A stretch of DNA of 64,000 bases. Source: Paenibacillus oceani (GTDB lineage: Bacteria; Bacillota; Bacilli; Paenibacillales; NBRC-103111). Positions 25,711-34,345 of this stretch are shown one piece after another. The translations under genes and the position numbers were made by a program. Under the pieces are notes generated by a model that worked only from the letters and a program-made list of their open reading frames with translations, was not told the DNA's origin and did no database searches. The stretch lies in contig NZ_JACXJA010000036.1 of the NCBI RefSeq assembly GCF_014705615.1, positions 47,234 to 111,233 on the forward strand, written 5' to 3'. The number at the start of each line of letters is the position of its first letter. Within the stretch, counting starts at the first letter, position 1.

Positions 25711-25936
25711 ATTGAAAGTGAATGCGCCCGTTGCGGACCCATTCCCATAGCTGCTGAGAAGGGATGTTCGTCTTGTCGGCTAACTGTTGAATCGTCATCC
25801 GCGAATCATTCCGCACCAATTCCCTCACCACATCGAACATCCGGTCGTAGTGCCGCTCGCAATCCCGGCACACCGTCACTTCTACACGGTCCGGTACGAA
25901 CAGGACGCCGCAGTCGCGGCAATTGCACAGAGTCAT
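25709..25936 (-). CDS. Small zinc-finger plus helix-turn-helix protein, YvyF/TIGR03826-like
   Basis: A 75-residue protein. Residues 4-27 have a CNCRDC...CRDC pattern typical of a zinc ribbon, and residues about 45-72 (MTIQQLADKTNIPSQQLWEW) form a helix-turn-helix followed by VRNGRIHF. This layout resembles YvyF, a flagellar-operon protein of bacilli, although no flagellar genes are in the window. It follows a 57-residue gene by 12 bp; both lie downstream of a c-di-GMP riboswitch, which fits a motility-to-sessility link. The family assignment is from memory of its general layout and is moderate. Confidence 0.7.
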   Translation of the reverse strand: MTLCNCRDCGVLFVPDRVEVTVCRDCERHYDRMFDVVRELVRNDSRMTIQQLADKTNIPSQQLWEWVRNGRIHFQ

Positions 25937-25948
25937 GGCGTCCCGGCC

Positions 25949-26122
25949 TCAAGCACAGCTTTTTTCCAGCATGTACCGTTTTACCGTGCCGAGCGCATCC
26001 ATGAAATGGACCAGTTCCTCTCTGGACATCGTCTGGAACCGCTGCAGCAATCCATCCATCCCCGCCCTGCTGATTAACTGTTCCAGCTCCGCTGTCAATT
26101 GAGCCATTTCCGGTTGATTCAT
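25949..26122 (-). CDS. Small helical protein of unknown function
   Basis: A 57-residue product from the ATG at 26122, which lies 9 bases after GGAGG; an ATG at 26131 touches the ribosome site and is less likely. The sequence is all helical (MAQLTAELEQLISRAGMDGL, then MSREELVHFMDALGTVKRYM). There are no membrane segments or known motifs. It is the first gene behind the c-di-GMP riboswitch and is followed after 12 bp by the YvyF-like gene, so it may be a partner or co-regulated chaperone. The function is not recognised. Confidence 0.65.
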   Translation of the reverse strand: MNQPEMAQLTAELEQLISRAGMDGLLQRFQTMSREELVHFMDALGTVKRYMLEKSCA

Positions 26123-26230
26123 CGCATTCATCCTCCGTTATCGATTAGGTTTGCGCCACAACATCGCGCATTGGCGCCGTTCGTTTACTCCCCGTAACGA
26201 ACCCCCTTTCTGACAGGCGGTCCACCGAAA

Positions 26231-26260
26231 AAAGAAAACTGCCCGAAATGCGGGCAGCCG
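26231..26260 (-). terminator. Expression-platform terminator of the c-di-GMP riboswitch
   Basis: CTGCCCG-CATTT-CGGGCAG followed by TTTTCTTTTTT on the minus strand, about 30 bases after the aptamer. It is placed to switch transcription of the two small genes downstream. Confidence 0.8.
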
Positions 26261-26284
26261 TCACAATCCTTTACGGACTTCCTC

Positions 26285-26377
26285 ATTTCGGTAGCCCAGC
26301 TGCCGTAGGCGGTTCCCTTAGGCCTGAAGCTTTGCGTCCCTACCTTTCGATAGGTTTGCCGTTTATCGATGCCGGTG
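26285..26377 (-). promoter_or_regulatory. Cyclic-di-GMP-I (GEMM-I) riboswitch aptamer
   Basis: On the minus strand the conserved GEMM-I words appear in order: GGCAAACC, a CGAAAGG tetraloop hairpin, GGGACGCAAAGC, GGCCTAAG, and GCAGCTGGGCTACCG. These are the junction and tetraloop-receptor elements of the aptamer. A terminator follows about 30 bases later, and the small two-gene operon starts at 26122. A TATACT at 26384-26389 may be the -10 box. Whether ligand turns the switch on or off is not clear from the sequence. Confidence 0.9.
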
Positions 26378-26403
26378 TTAGGTACAGTATAACACGGGAA
26401 GCA

Positions 26404-26445
26404 CTAAAAAAGAACTACTCCGCGACGGAAAGTAGTTCTTTTTAC
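26404..26445 (-). terminator. Bidirectional terminator after the FUSC-like gene
   Basis: AAAAAGAACTACT and AGTAGTTCTTTTT form a 13-bp stem around CCGCGACGGAA, with A and T runs on both sides. It lies 27 bp beyond the stop of the exporter-like gene. Confidence 0.9.
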
Positions 26446-26470
26446 TCATTCCACAGCAGCACAAACCGAT

Positions 26471-27502
26471 TCAAGCCTGCAGTTTGAAAAACGCTTCTCT
26501 CCCTTCCACAATCGCGCGCGAGGAAACAAACAGAAACGTTTGCTTGATTCCGGAAAATTCGGCGACATACTCCGAGAGCGCTTCATACGCCTGATAATAC
26601 GGAAACAGCCGGTGCAGCGCACCTTCCCCTTCCGTTCGGAGCAGCTCCGGCCGCAAAGCCTTCAGCATGAGACCCGCCGGTATTTTGCCGCCCTGCATAA
26701 CCCGTTCCTGCAGACGAACCGTCACTCCAATGGCGCGGATGAGCCGCTGACGTTCCGGACAATTCAAATCCGCCTTCTGCAGCGCCTTGGACAAATCCCG
26801 CACCCGCTCGACCATCGTCTCATATGTCCGGAACAGCTCCCCCGGAGCGATCGGCCCGCTGCTCCGGTTCATCCAGCGGTCTTCGCGGATGAAGGCGGAT
26901 ATTTCCTTGCCCGACTCGATGTATTTCCGCACTTCCTCGATCTGCAGCCGCATTTGCGGCTTATAGGGCGTCATGCGGGCGGACATCAAATCCTGCTGGA
27001 TATAATACAGCAGCGTACGGAGCATACTTTCCGATTTGACGAGCAGCACCTCTTCCCGTTCCCGGTGAACCGGCTTGCGAATCATATTAACGGCGGTGCC
27101 GACCAGCATCCCGATCAGAACGAGCAGCAGTTGGTGATAAGCGGCGGTACCGTGGAGCTCGTCGGACGTTCCGATCGTATTGACGGCGACGATAACGGCC
27201 AGCGTCAGCGAAGCGGTCAGCTTCAGCCGGACATGGATCGCCATGACAAGCAGCGACACAGCCGCGATTACGAGCGAATATTCCCCGAACAAAAGCGCGG
27301 CTCCGATCCCGAGCAGAGCGGCGAACAAGGCGCTGGCGAGATGGGACAGCGTCGATTGGAGCGAACGGTATACGGACGGCTGAACGGCCAGCATCGAGAT
27401 GATGCCCGCGAAATGATCCGGCTCCAGATGCAGGAGACGGGCGATCGAGATGCTGATCGCAATCGCGATCACGGTTTTGACTACACGGAGTCCTACTCGC
27501 AT
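26471..27502 (-). CDS. Aromatic acid exporter family protein (FUSC/ArAE_1, DUF939 type)
   Basis: A 343-residue protein. The first about 140 residues hold roughly four to six closely packed membrane helices (VKTVIAIAISISIARLLHL; LVIAAVSLLVMAIHV; HQLLLVLIGMLVGTAVNMI), then a cytoplasmic helical region rich in E and R (REREEVLLVKSESMLRTLLY). This is the layout of YqjA-like aromatic-acid-exporter family proteins in Firmicutes. The substrate is unknown. It is monocistronic, between a terminator on one side and a 400-bp AT-rich gap on the other. Confidence 0.85.
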   Translation of the reverse strand: MRVGLRVVKTVIAIAISISIARLLHLEPDHFAGIISMLAVQPSVYRSLQSTLSHLASALFAALLGIGAALLFGEYSLVIAAVSLLVMAIHVRLKLTASLTLAVIVAVNTIGTSDELHGTAAYHQLLLVLIGMLVGTAVNMIRKPVHREREEVLLVKSESMLRTLLYYIQQDLMSARMTPYKPQMRLQIEEVRKYIESGKEISAFIREDRWMNRSSGPIAPGELFRTYETMVERVRDLSKALQKADLNCPERQRLIRAIGVTVRLQERVMQGGKIPAGLMLKALRPELLRTEGEGALHRLFPYYQAYEALSEYVAEFSGIKQTFLFVSSRAIVEGREAFFKLQA

Positions 27503-27903
27503 ATTGAATCCATCCCCATCCGCTTCTTTATGTTAATTATTATAACATATAATTTGCGTTTGAATATACTTTGGTTAATTAATGTCATTTTATATAACAT
27601 ATACATGACACAACTATTCATTACCTCGGTATTACCGCTTGCAGATAAAGCCGATCCAGTCCTATGCCGCTAATCACGAATCGATCTTTGTTGTTGCCGG
27701 GCAGCTGCTGCGTTCATCCCCCAGGATTTCCGTCCCCGATCCGCTGAAACGTTTCCAAGGATGACCGCAAGGATTGAGATTAAATCCTTTTATAAAACAC
27801 AAAAAATCGCCCCAAGCCAAGCTGGGACGATGGAGCTGCATACGGTAAACTTTTCAATAGCAAGGACGAAAAATCCGGACAATCGTGGTATACTTCAACC
27901 TTC
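27503..27903. other. 401-bp intergenic region, AT-rich promoter zone
   Basis: No gene is seen. Near 27535-27610 there is very AT-rich DNA with two near copies of TATAACATATA, about 50 bp apart, just upstream of the FUSC-like gene; these could be promoter or operator elements. The MFS terminator lies at 27801-27831. Confidence 0.5.
27801..27831 (-). terminator. Terminator after the MFS gene
   Basis: On the minus strand ATCGTCCCAGC pairs imperfectly with TTGGGGCGAT and is followed by six T residues. It lies 73 bp past the MFS stop codon. Confidence 0.7.
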
Positions 27904-29067
27904 TCAGGAACGTCCCGCCACACGGCCTCCCGCTCCCCGCCTGCTCAAAATCAAAAAACCGATGCCGCCCAGCGCGCACGATACCGCCGCAAACCGGAAC
28001 ATCGTTCCGAACCCGGCATGGTCGATTAGCCAGCCACCCGCGTTGCTCGCGATCAAAATCGCCAAGTTGACGTACACCATACTGAACAGCGTCTGCCCCG
28101 TCGACTTCCAGCTATCCGGACAAAGGTCGCTGACGTACTGGACACCCGCCGCATAAAACAAGGCGAACGTTATCCCCTGCAGCATCTGGCTGAACAGCAG
28201 GACGGCGAACGGCGGGTCCAGCGACAAGATGATCATCCGGGAAGCCGCCACGAATGCGCCCAACGCCAAAATGGCCCGGTAGCCGAACCGCTCGGTAAAT
28301 CTCGTCGCAAAAAAGAAAAACGGCAGCTCGGACAAAGCCGACACGGTCGACAGCCAGCCGATTTTCTCCGACACCTCTCCGCCCGTCGTACCCAAATAGA
28401 CGGAGAAAAAGATGCTGAAGCTTTGGGTGCCGCAGGCGACAAGCAGCACGAGCAGCAGAAAAACGGAAAGCTCCTTTTGGCCCAACAGCTTCACGACGTC
28501 GCGCATCGAGGCGTTTTTGCGGACGCTGCCTTTCTCCAGCAATCTCGTGATCGCCACAACGACGATCATAAGCCCCATATATAGAAAAAACATCTTATCG
28601 ATGCCGATCTGCGTATACAATATCCCTACCGGCGACACGATCAGAGCGAAGCCGATTGAGCCCCATACCCGGGCGCCGCCGTACGTTTGCCGGTGTTTCT
28701 GGGCATGGGCAACCGCGACGGCATCCGACAGCGGCACCATCGGGGAGTTGAATATCGCAAGCACGACCGCCGTAGCGGCAAAGACGGCAAATCCCGCTCC
28801 CGTCGAATAGCCGAACGCGATCGCCGGCGTCATCAGGCCGCATATCATCAAGGCCGTCTTCTCGATGCCGTACTTGTCGCACAGAAGTCCCCACATCGGC
28901 TGAACGAACAACGCTACGAAAGGACCGATCGCATAGATGATGCCGATCTGCTGGCTGGTCAGTCCGGCCTCGCGAAGCCAAAAGGCAAGAAAAGGCGAAT
29001 AAGAGGCCGCGGCCGCGAAGAAAAAGAAAAAGTAGACGTGAGGCGCATAAGCCTGCAACCGGTTCAT
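27904..29067 (-). CDS. MFS transporter (MFS_1-like, 3-phenylpropionate-transporter type)
   Basis: A 387-residue protein with about 12 hydrophobic helices. The start (YFFFFFAAAASYSPFLAFWL) and LTSQQIGIIYAIGPFVALFV followed by QPMWGLLCDKYG match the MFS_1_like / 3-phenylpropionic acid transporter group. It ends in a basic tail. No neighbouring catabolic gene indicates the substrate, and family members in bacilli are usually uncharacterised. The start has ACGGAG upstream. Confidence 0.85.
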   Translation of the reverse strand: MNRLQAYAPHVYFFFFFAAAASYSPFLAFWLREAGLTSQQIGIIYAIGPFVALFVQPMWGLLCDKYGIEKTALMICGLMTPAIAFGYSTGAGFAVFAATAVVLAIFNSPMVPLSDAVAVAHAQKHRQTYGGARVWGSIGFALIVSPVGILYTQIGIDKMFFLYMGLMIVVVAITRLLEKGSVRKNASMRDVVKLLGQKELSVFLLLVLLVACGTQSFSIFFSVYLGTTGGEVSEKIGWLSTVSALSELPFFFFATRFTERFGYRAILALGAFVAASRMIILSLDPPFAVLLFSQMLQGITFALFYAAGVQYVSDLCPDSWKSTGQTLFSMVYVNLAILIASNAGGWLIDHAGFGTMFRFAAVSCALGGIGFLILSRRGAGGRVAGRS

Positions 29068-29236
29068 GATGTCAGCTCCGTTTCGTTAATCGTTCGCATA
29101 CCGCCCGTCCCTCTCCGATGTGCTTACGATAACACGCCCTATACGAAGCGTCAATGCAGCTCCAAAAACGTTCAGTTATCGGGTAAAATATGCTATGCTT
29201 GTGCTTATATTAACGGGAACGGAGAACTACGAAACG

Positions 29237-31162
29237 ATGAATATACTCACCGCAGAACGATTAAGCAAAAGCTTCGGCATGAAAAAACTGTTCGAGCACC
29301 TGTCTTTCAGCATCAATGAAGGCGACCGGATCGGGCTGATCGGCGTCAACGGAACGGGCAAGTCGACGTTTCTGAAAGTGATCGCAGGCGCGGAACCGGC
29401 CGATGAAGGATCGATCGCCGTCCGAGGCGGAGTCCGAATCGAATATTTGCCGCAAAACCCGCCCTTCGACGACGACGCTACGGTGCTGGAGCAAATATTC
29501 AGTGGCCGCACGCCGCTTATGCAGCTGCTGCGCGACTACGAAGCCGTGGTCAACCGCCTGGAGCACGGAGATACCGACAGCGGCCTTCAGAAGCGGCTGC
29601 TGGAGCTGACCGGACGAATGGATGCGGAAGGCGCCTGGCAGCTTGAGAACGAAGCGAAGCGAATCTTGACCAAGCTCGGCATCGACGATTTCGACGCGCG
29701 CATGGGCTCGTTATCCGGCGGCCGGCGCAAGCGGGTCGCCCTGGCCGGCGCCTTGATCCGTCCGGCCGACCTGCTCATTTTGGACGAGCCGACCAACCAT
29801 ATCGACACGGAGACGGTCGACTGGCTCGAGTCGTATTTGGCCAAGTCCAAGTCCGCCCTCCTTATGATTACCCATGACCGGTATTTTCTGGATCGGGTAG
29901 CAGGACGAATTATCGAGCTGGACCAAGGAAAGCTGTATCCGTACACGGGCAACTACAGCGTTTTTCTGGAGCAAAAAGCGGAGCGGATGGCCCGGGAGCA
30001 AGCTTCCGAAGAGAAGCGGCAAAACTTGCTGCGCCGGGAGCTCGCGTGGATTCGCCGCGGGGCGAAGGCCCGGTCGACCAAGCAGAAAGCGCGGATCGAG
30101 CGGTTCGAGAAGCTGCAGGACGCAGCACCCGACGCGGCGCCCGACGCTATGGACATCTCGCTTGCCGGAGCCCGTCTCGGCAAAAAAGTGATCGAGCTGA
30201 ACGAGGTCGGCAAATCGTATGAGGGCCGTACCGTCATCCGTTCCTTCAGCCATATCGTACAGCGCGACGACCGGGTCGGCATCGTCGGGCCGAACGGCGC
30301 CGGCAAGTCGACGCTGCTGAAGCTGATTGCCGGGCGGCTGACGCCGGATTCCGGCATGATCGATACCGGACCGACCGTGAAGATCGGCTTGTTCTCCCAA
30401 GAAAATGAAGAACTGAACGAAAAACTTAGAGTGATCGAATATATCCGGGAAGCGTCAGAGCAGGTCCGGACGTCCGACGGCGAGATCGTCAGCGCCTCGC
30501 AAATGCTCGAGCGTTTCCTGTTCCCTCCCGCGGCGCAATGGACGCCGATCGCTAACTTGTCGGGCGGCGAGAAGCGCCGGCTCTTTTTACTGCGCATCCT
30601 GATGGAAGGTCCGAACGTCCTGCTCCTGGACGAGCCGACTAACGATCTGGATATTCAGACGCTGACCGTGCTCGAAGATTATTTGGAGTATTTTCCGGGA
30701 GCGGTGCTCGTCGTCTCTCACGACCGTTACTTCCTGGACCGTACGGTCGATACGCTGCTCGTCGTCGAGGGAGACGGCGAGATCGGCCACCATACCGGCA
30801 ACTATTCGGAATTCCGCGACCGGATGAAGGACGCCGAAGCGAAGGAAAGCTCCGCCAAAGAATCCAAGCCGGCCGCAGATTCCAGAACTTCTCCGGCAGA
30901 CGGCCGCCCGAAGGAAAAAGCGCTCAAATTCTCCTTCAAGGAACAGAAGGAGTTCGAAGAAATCGACGGGAAAATAGCCGAAGCGGAGCGCGAGCTCCAC
31001 GAGGTCGGAGAAGCGGTCTCCGCCTGCGGGGCCGATTACGAGGCACTGGCGAAGCTGACCGCGAGGCAGCAGGAGGCGGAAGCCGCACTCGAGCATCTGA
31101 TCGAGCGGTGGACCTACTTAAACGAATTGGCGGAACGGATCGAGCAGCAGAAGAAAGGCTAG
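29237..31162 (+). CDS. ABC-F family ATPase, YfmR/Uup-like
   Basis: A 641-residue protein from the ATG at 29237 (MNILTAERLSKSFGMKKLFE); the frame opens earlier but lacks homology there. Two ABC domains are present: GVNGTGKST with signature LSGGRRKR, and GPNGAGKST with signature LSGGEKRR. A linker rich in R and K lies between them, followed by a C-terminal coiled coil (FKEQKEFEEIDGKIAEAERE). There are no membrane segments. This is the Uup/YfmR layout; these proteins act on the ribosome, resolving stalled or misfolded translation states. The gene looks monocistronic. Confidence 0.92.
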   Translation: MNILTAERLSKSFGMKKLFEHLSFSINEGDRIGLIGVNGTGKSTFLKVIAGAEPADEGSIAVRGGVRIEYLPQNPPFDDDATVLEQIFSGRTPLMQLLRDYEAVVNRLEHGDTDSGLQKRLLELTGRMDAEGAWQLENEAKRILTKLGIDDFDARMGSLSGGRRKRVALAGALIRPADLLILDEPTNHIDTETVDWLESYLAKSKSALLMITHDRYFLDRVAGRIIELDQGKLYPYTGNYSVFLEQKAERMAREQASEEKRQNLLRRELAWIRRGAKARSTKQKARIERFEKLQDAAPDAAPDAMDISLAGARLGKKVIELNEVGKSYEGRTVIRSFSHIVQRDDRVGIVGPNGAGKSTLLKLIAGRLTPDSGMIDTGPTVKIGLFSQENEELNEKLRVIEYIREASEQVRTSDGEIVSASQMLERFLFPPAAQWTPIANLSGGEKRRLFLLRILMEGPNVLLLDEPTNDLDIQTLTVLEDYLEYFPGAVLVVSHDRYFLDRTVDTLLVVEGDGEIGHHTGNYSEFRDRMKDAEAKESSAKESKPAADSRTSPADGRPKEKALKFSFKEQKEFEEIDGKIAEAERELHEVGEAVSACGADYEALAKLTARQQEAEAALEHLIERWTYLNELAERIEQQKKG

Positions 31163-31216
31163 CGCCGGGCTGCGACAATCCGCCGCAAACGGCCGACCGC
31201 CGGGAGAGGAGCAGAG

Positions 31217-32032
31217 ATGGAAGACGGGACATTCCATATCCGCAGCTTTATCGGCAAGTTCGACGAAACGTGGCAGGACATCGGATTTCACCAGAATACG
31301 ACGCTGGAAATCGAAATCGTCCTCGAAGGACGCGGCCTCTTCGAATGGCCGGAGCGCAAGCAGCATATCGAGACGGGGCACGTCGTCGTCATTCCGCCGG
31401 GCATCCCGCACCGGTTCGCCGCCATCACGAAAGTGCGGTACGGGGTGTTTCACCTTCAGGGCATGCCCCCCTCCTTGCGCGAAGCGGCCGACAAGCTGGC
31501 CGGCAACTACACTCAGCCGAAGCTGTACGCCTTGTCCCGGATCGACCGGGACCGGTTCGAGAAGCTGTTCCGCGAATGGCTGCGGGTGCTCGCCGCCTCG
31601 CTGAAGGACCGCCAGCGCAATTATGCGGTATGGGCGGAGATGCTGCTGCTTTATTTGTACGAGCATTCCCAGACGGATCTGCAGGCGATGACCATTACGA
31701 AGGCTGCGGACTACTTGCGCGAAAATCTGGGGCAGACGGTCCAGATGGCAGATCTGGCCGAGCTGTCCGGGCTAACCGTCGCCGGCTTCCGCCGCACGTT
31801 CGAGAAAATATACAAGCTCAGCCCCAAACAGTACCAGCAGCAGTGCCGCATGCAGGAGGCCAAATGGCTGCTAAGCGCGACTGACAAAGATATGAACGAG
31901 ATTGCCGGTCAAGTCGGCTTTTACCGCCTCCACTCGTTCTCCCAGTGGTTCAAGTCCGCCGAAGGCGTCTCCCCCACCTTTTGGCGCAAGCGGCAGAAAA
32001 TGAATCACGGCGGCGGAGAACCCCTTACCTGA
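31217..32032 (+). CDS. AraC family transcriptional regulator
   Basis: A 271-residue protein. The N-terminal 150 residues form a cupin-like sensing domain (HIETGHVVVIPPGIPHRFAA is the metal-type cupin motif region). Residues about 160-262 carry the two AraC helix-turn-helices (GQTVQMADLAELSGLTVAGF, then MNEIAGQVGFYRLHSFSQWF). It probably senses a sugar and activates the oxidoreductase and TIM-barrel genes that follow in the same direction, though a terminator at 32043-32072 separates them. GGGAGAGGAG precedes the ATG. Confidence 0.92.
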   Translation: MEDGTFHIRSFIGKFDETWQDIGFHQNTTLEIEIVLEGRGLFEWPERKQHIETGHVVVIPPGIPHRFAAITKVRYGVFHLQGMPPSLREAADKLAGNYTQPKLYALSRIDRDRFEKLFREWLRVLAASLKDRQRNYAVWAEMLLLYLYEHSQTDLQAMTITKAADYLRENLGQTVQMADLAELSGLTVAGFRRTFEKIYKLSPKQYQQQCRMQEAKWLLSATDKDMNEIAGQVGFYRLHSFSQWFKSAEGVSPTFWRKRQKMNHGGGEPLT

Positions 32033-32042
32033 CCGGCCTTAG

Positions 32043-32072
32043 ACGGGTCCGCGACGCGCGGCCCGTTTTTTT
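32043..32072 (+). terminator. Terminator after the AraC regulator
   Basis: ACGGGTCCGCG and CGCGGCCCGT form a strong stem with seven T residues. It lies 10 bp past the regulator's stop codon. Confidence 0.9.
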
Positions 32073-32165
32073 GCGTAAATTCCGGTTCCATTTGAATAAA
32101 TACTTTTCCGGGCATATCCACTATCCTTGTTCGTGTAACCATCGTCCCTAAGGAGGATTTCCCAC

Positions 32166-33155
32166 ATGAGCAAAGTGAAAGTCGGTTTTATCGGAGCCGG
32201 AGGAATGGCCGAGCATCATATGAAAACGCTGCAAAAGCTGGAGCAGGCCGAGTTTACCGCCGTATTTGACTTGAATGCCGAGCGGGCAGGCCAGGTCGGG
32301 GAGCAATACGGAGCGCAAGTGTTCGACAGCGCCGACCAGTTGCTTCAATCGGGTGCGGTGGACGCGGTATTTATTTGCACGCCGCCTTTCGCCAGAGACG
32401 GAATCGAGGAAGCCGCCGCCCGCAAAGGCATTCACCTGCTATCGGAAAAGCCGGTCGGTCTCAACATGGAGGTTGTCCGTTCCAAAAGCAAAATCATTCA
32501 GGAATCCGGGATCATTCATTCTTCCGGTTATTGCCTGCGTTACCTGGAATCCGTCCAGAAGGCAAAAGAATATCTCGCAGACAAATCGGTCGACATGGTG
32601 TTGTCTTACCGGCTCGGCAGCTTGCCCGGAACTCCATGGTTCCGCAAAATGGACAAATCGGGCGGACAGCTCGTCGAGCAGTCCACTCATCAGGTCGACC
32701 TGATCCGTTACCTGGTCGGCGATTTCCACGAGGTACATGCGCGTTATGCGCAGCGCAGCATCCTGAAGGAATTCCCGGACGCTACGATTCCGGACGTCGG
32801 CATCATCTCGTTCTCGCTTCAGTCCGGCGCAGTCGGCTCGTTCAGCACTGCGTGCATGTCGAAGAAGTTCGGGCGCGGCGACGTCGAGCTGATCGGCTCC
32901 GATTTCTACGTCACGATCAAAGGCGGGGCGCTCCGCATCGTCGACAACGAGCTGAATGTGGATGAGAAATATAACACCGACTTTTACCTGGAGCAGGACC
33001 GCGCCTTTATCGAAGCGGTGCGGACCGGCCGCCAGGAGCTCGTGCTGGGCGGCTACGACGAAGCGGTAGCGACGCTCGAAGCGACGCTCGCCGCCAACGA
33101 ATCGGCCGCCACCGGGCGCGCCGTCACAATCTCCGCCAGCACGGCTCAAGTGTAA
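32166..33155 (+). CDS. Gfo/Idh/MocA family oxidoreductase
   Basis: A 329-residue protein. The N-terminal Rossmann fold has KVGFIGAGGMAEHHMKTL, VDAVFICTPPFARDGIEEAA and the EKPVGLNME motif whose lysine is the usual catalytic/NAD-binding residue. The C-terminal half has GGQLVEQSTHQVDLIRYLVG, with the family's catalytic His region. It is likely an NAD(P)-dependent sugar or inositol dehydrogenase. It is co-oriented with the isomerase-like gene 21 bp downstream and probably in one operon. AAGGAGGATT precedes the ATG. Confidence 0.93.
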   Translation: MSKVKVGFIGAGGMAEHHMKTLQKLEQAEFTAVFDLNAERAGQVGEQYGAQVFDSADQLLQSGAVDAVFICTPPFARDGIEEAAARKGIHLLSEKPVGLNMEVVRSKSKIIQESGIIHSSGYCLRYLESVQKAKEYLADKSVDMVLSYRLGSLPGTPWFRKMDKSGGQLVEQSTHQVDLIRYLVGDFHEVHARYAQRSILKEFPDATIPDVGIISFSLQSGAVGSFSTACMSKKFGRGDVELIGSDFYVTIKGGALRIVDNELNVDEKYNTDFYLEQDRAFIEAVRTGRQELVLGGYDEAVATLEATLAANESAATGRAVTISASTAQV

Positions 33156-33176
33156 GGCGAGAAGGAGGAACCCGTT

Positions 33177-34007
33177 ATGCTAAAAAGTGTCAACCAATGG
33201 TGTTTTCCTGAAGGCACCCCGCTGCCGAAATTGTTCCAAGTTAGCCGCGAGGCGGGCTTTGATGCCGTAGAACTGAACATCAACCCGCCGGGAGGAGTCG
33301 GACTGACGATGGAAACGACTCCCGGCGAAGCGGACGAGATCGCCAAGCTCGCACGGGAGAACGGCATCCAGCTGCGCAGCATCTCGACTTCCCTGATGGG
33401 GAGAAGCCCGCTCTCGTCGGCCGACGCGGACATGCGGGCGACAGGACGGAGCGTCGTGACGAAGCAGCTCGACCTTGCTGAGCGGATCGGAGCGGATACG
33501 GTACTGGTCGTTCCCGGCGTCGTAAATCCGGCCACTTCGTACGACGATTGCTACGAACGAAGCTTGAGCGAGCTGCAGAAACTCGTTCCGGAAGCGGAAA
33601 AACGCGGCGTCAAGATGGGAATCGAAAACGTCTGGAACAAGTTTCTGCTCTCGCCTCTCGAGATGCGAACCTATATCGATACGCTGAATTCCCCTTACGC
33701 AGGCGTCTACTTCGACGTTGGAAACATCCTGCTGTACGGCTTCCCGCAGCATTGGATTCGCATTCTCGGCAGCCGGATCGTAAAAGTCCACGTTAAAGAT
33801 TTCAAAACGTCGGTCGGCAACGGAGGCGGCTTCGTCCCGCTGCTCGGCGGCGACGTCAACTGGCCGGAAGTGGTCGCGGCGCTGAAGGAGATCGACTACG
33901 CGGACACGCTGACGGCGGAGATCGGCATCTACTCGTCCAGTCCGCTGCAGCAAGTGTATGACACGGCGCGCCAGTTGGATGCGATCATCCAGGGCCGTCC
34001 CGCTTGA
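33177..34007 (+). CDS. Sugar phosphate isomerase/epimerase (AP endonuclease 2-type TIM barrel)
   Basis: A 276-residue protein of the xylose-isomerase-like TIM barrel family: EAGFDAVELNI, GIENVWNKFLLSPLEM (metal-binding Glu), YAGVYFDVGNILLYG (Asp), and RIVKVHVKDFKTSVGNGGGF (His and Asp), plus TAEIGIYSSSPL near the end. These are the usual metal ligands. It is likely to act on a keto sugar together with the preceding oxidoreductase. GAAGGAGGAA precedes the ATG. Confidence 0.92.
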   Translation: MLKSVNQWCFPEGTPLPKLFQVSREAGFDAVELNINPPGGVGLTMETTPGEADEIAKLARENGIQLRSISTSLMGRSPLSSADADMRATGRSVVTKQLDLAERIGADTVLVVPGVVNPATSYDDCYERSLSELQKLVPEAEKRGVKMGIENVWNKFLLSPLEMRTYIDTLNSPYAGVYFDVGNILLYGFPQHWIRILGSRIVKVHVKDFKTSVGNGGGFVPLLGGDVNWPEVVAALKEIDYADTLTAEIGIYSSSPLQQVYDTARQLDAIIQGRPA

Positions 34008-34297
34008 ATGATGAAATAAAGGCGATTTGCATCACAAACTCTAACGGACACAGAGGCCGTTATTGTGATGAATTTCGATCCATTTGATTTCTATAGGACA
34101 TGGATGCAACTATTTAGTGAGAAATGTTACTTTTAGAGGTGGTTCGGAGTAAATAAGTGCTGTGGTGACCGTTACATTTAAAAAAACTGTATTTTAGCGA
34201 AATAGCTTCCACCATGTCCGTTAGAGTATCGTTTAGCTTAAATTCCGGGCTCATCTTCGCTTTAATACAGTGAAGAATATTATTGTGATCTATTGAC
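34008..34297. other. Intergenic region with a nested hairpin, no gene
   Basis: A nested inverted repeat occupies 34030-34070: outer CATCACAA/TTGTGATG and inner AACGG/CCGTT. The words TAACGGACA (34042) and TGTCCGTTA (about 34215) echo words in the gap near 21.3 kb. The DNA is AT-rich between 34080 and 34290 and codes for nothing recognisable. Confidence 0.55.
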
Positions 34298-34340
34298 AAA
34301 AACCGTCTACCGGCCAAACACCGGTGACGGTTTTCTTTTT
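34298..34340. terminator. Shared bidirectional terminator between convergent genes
   Basis: AAAAACCGTCTACCGG and CCGGTGACGGTTTTC form a long stem with A and T runs on both sides. It serves the plus-strand isomerase operon and the minus-strand flavoprotein gene, which ends at 34346. Confidence 0.85.
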
Positions 34341-34345
34341 CGAAT

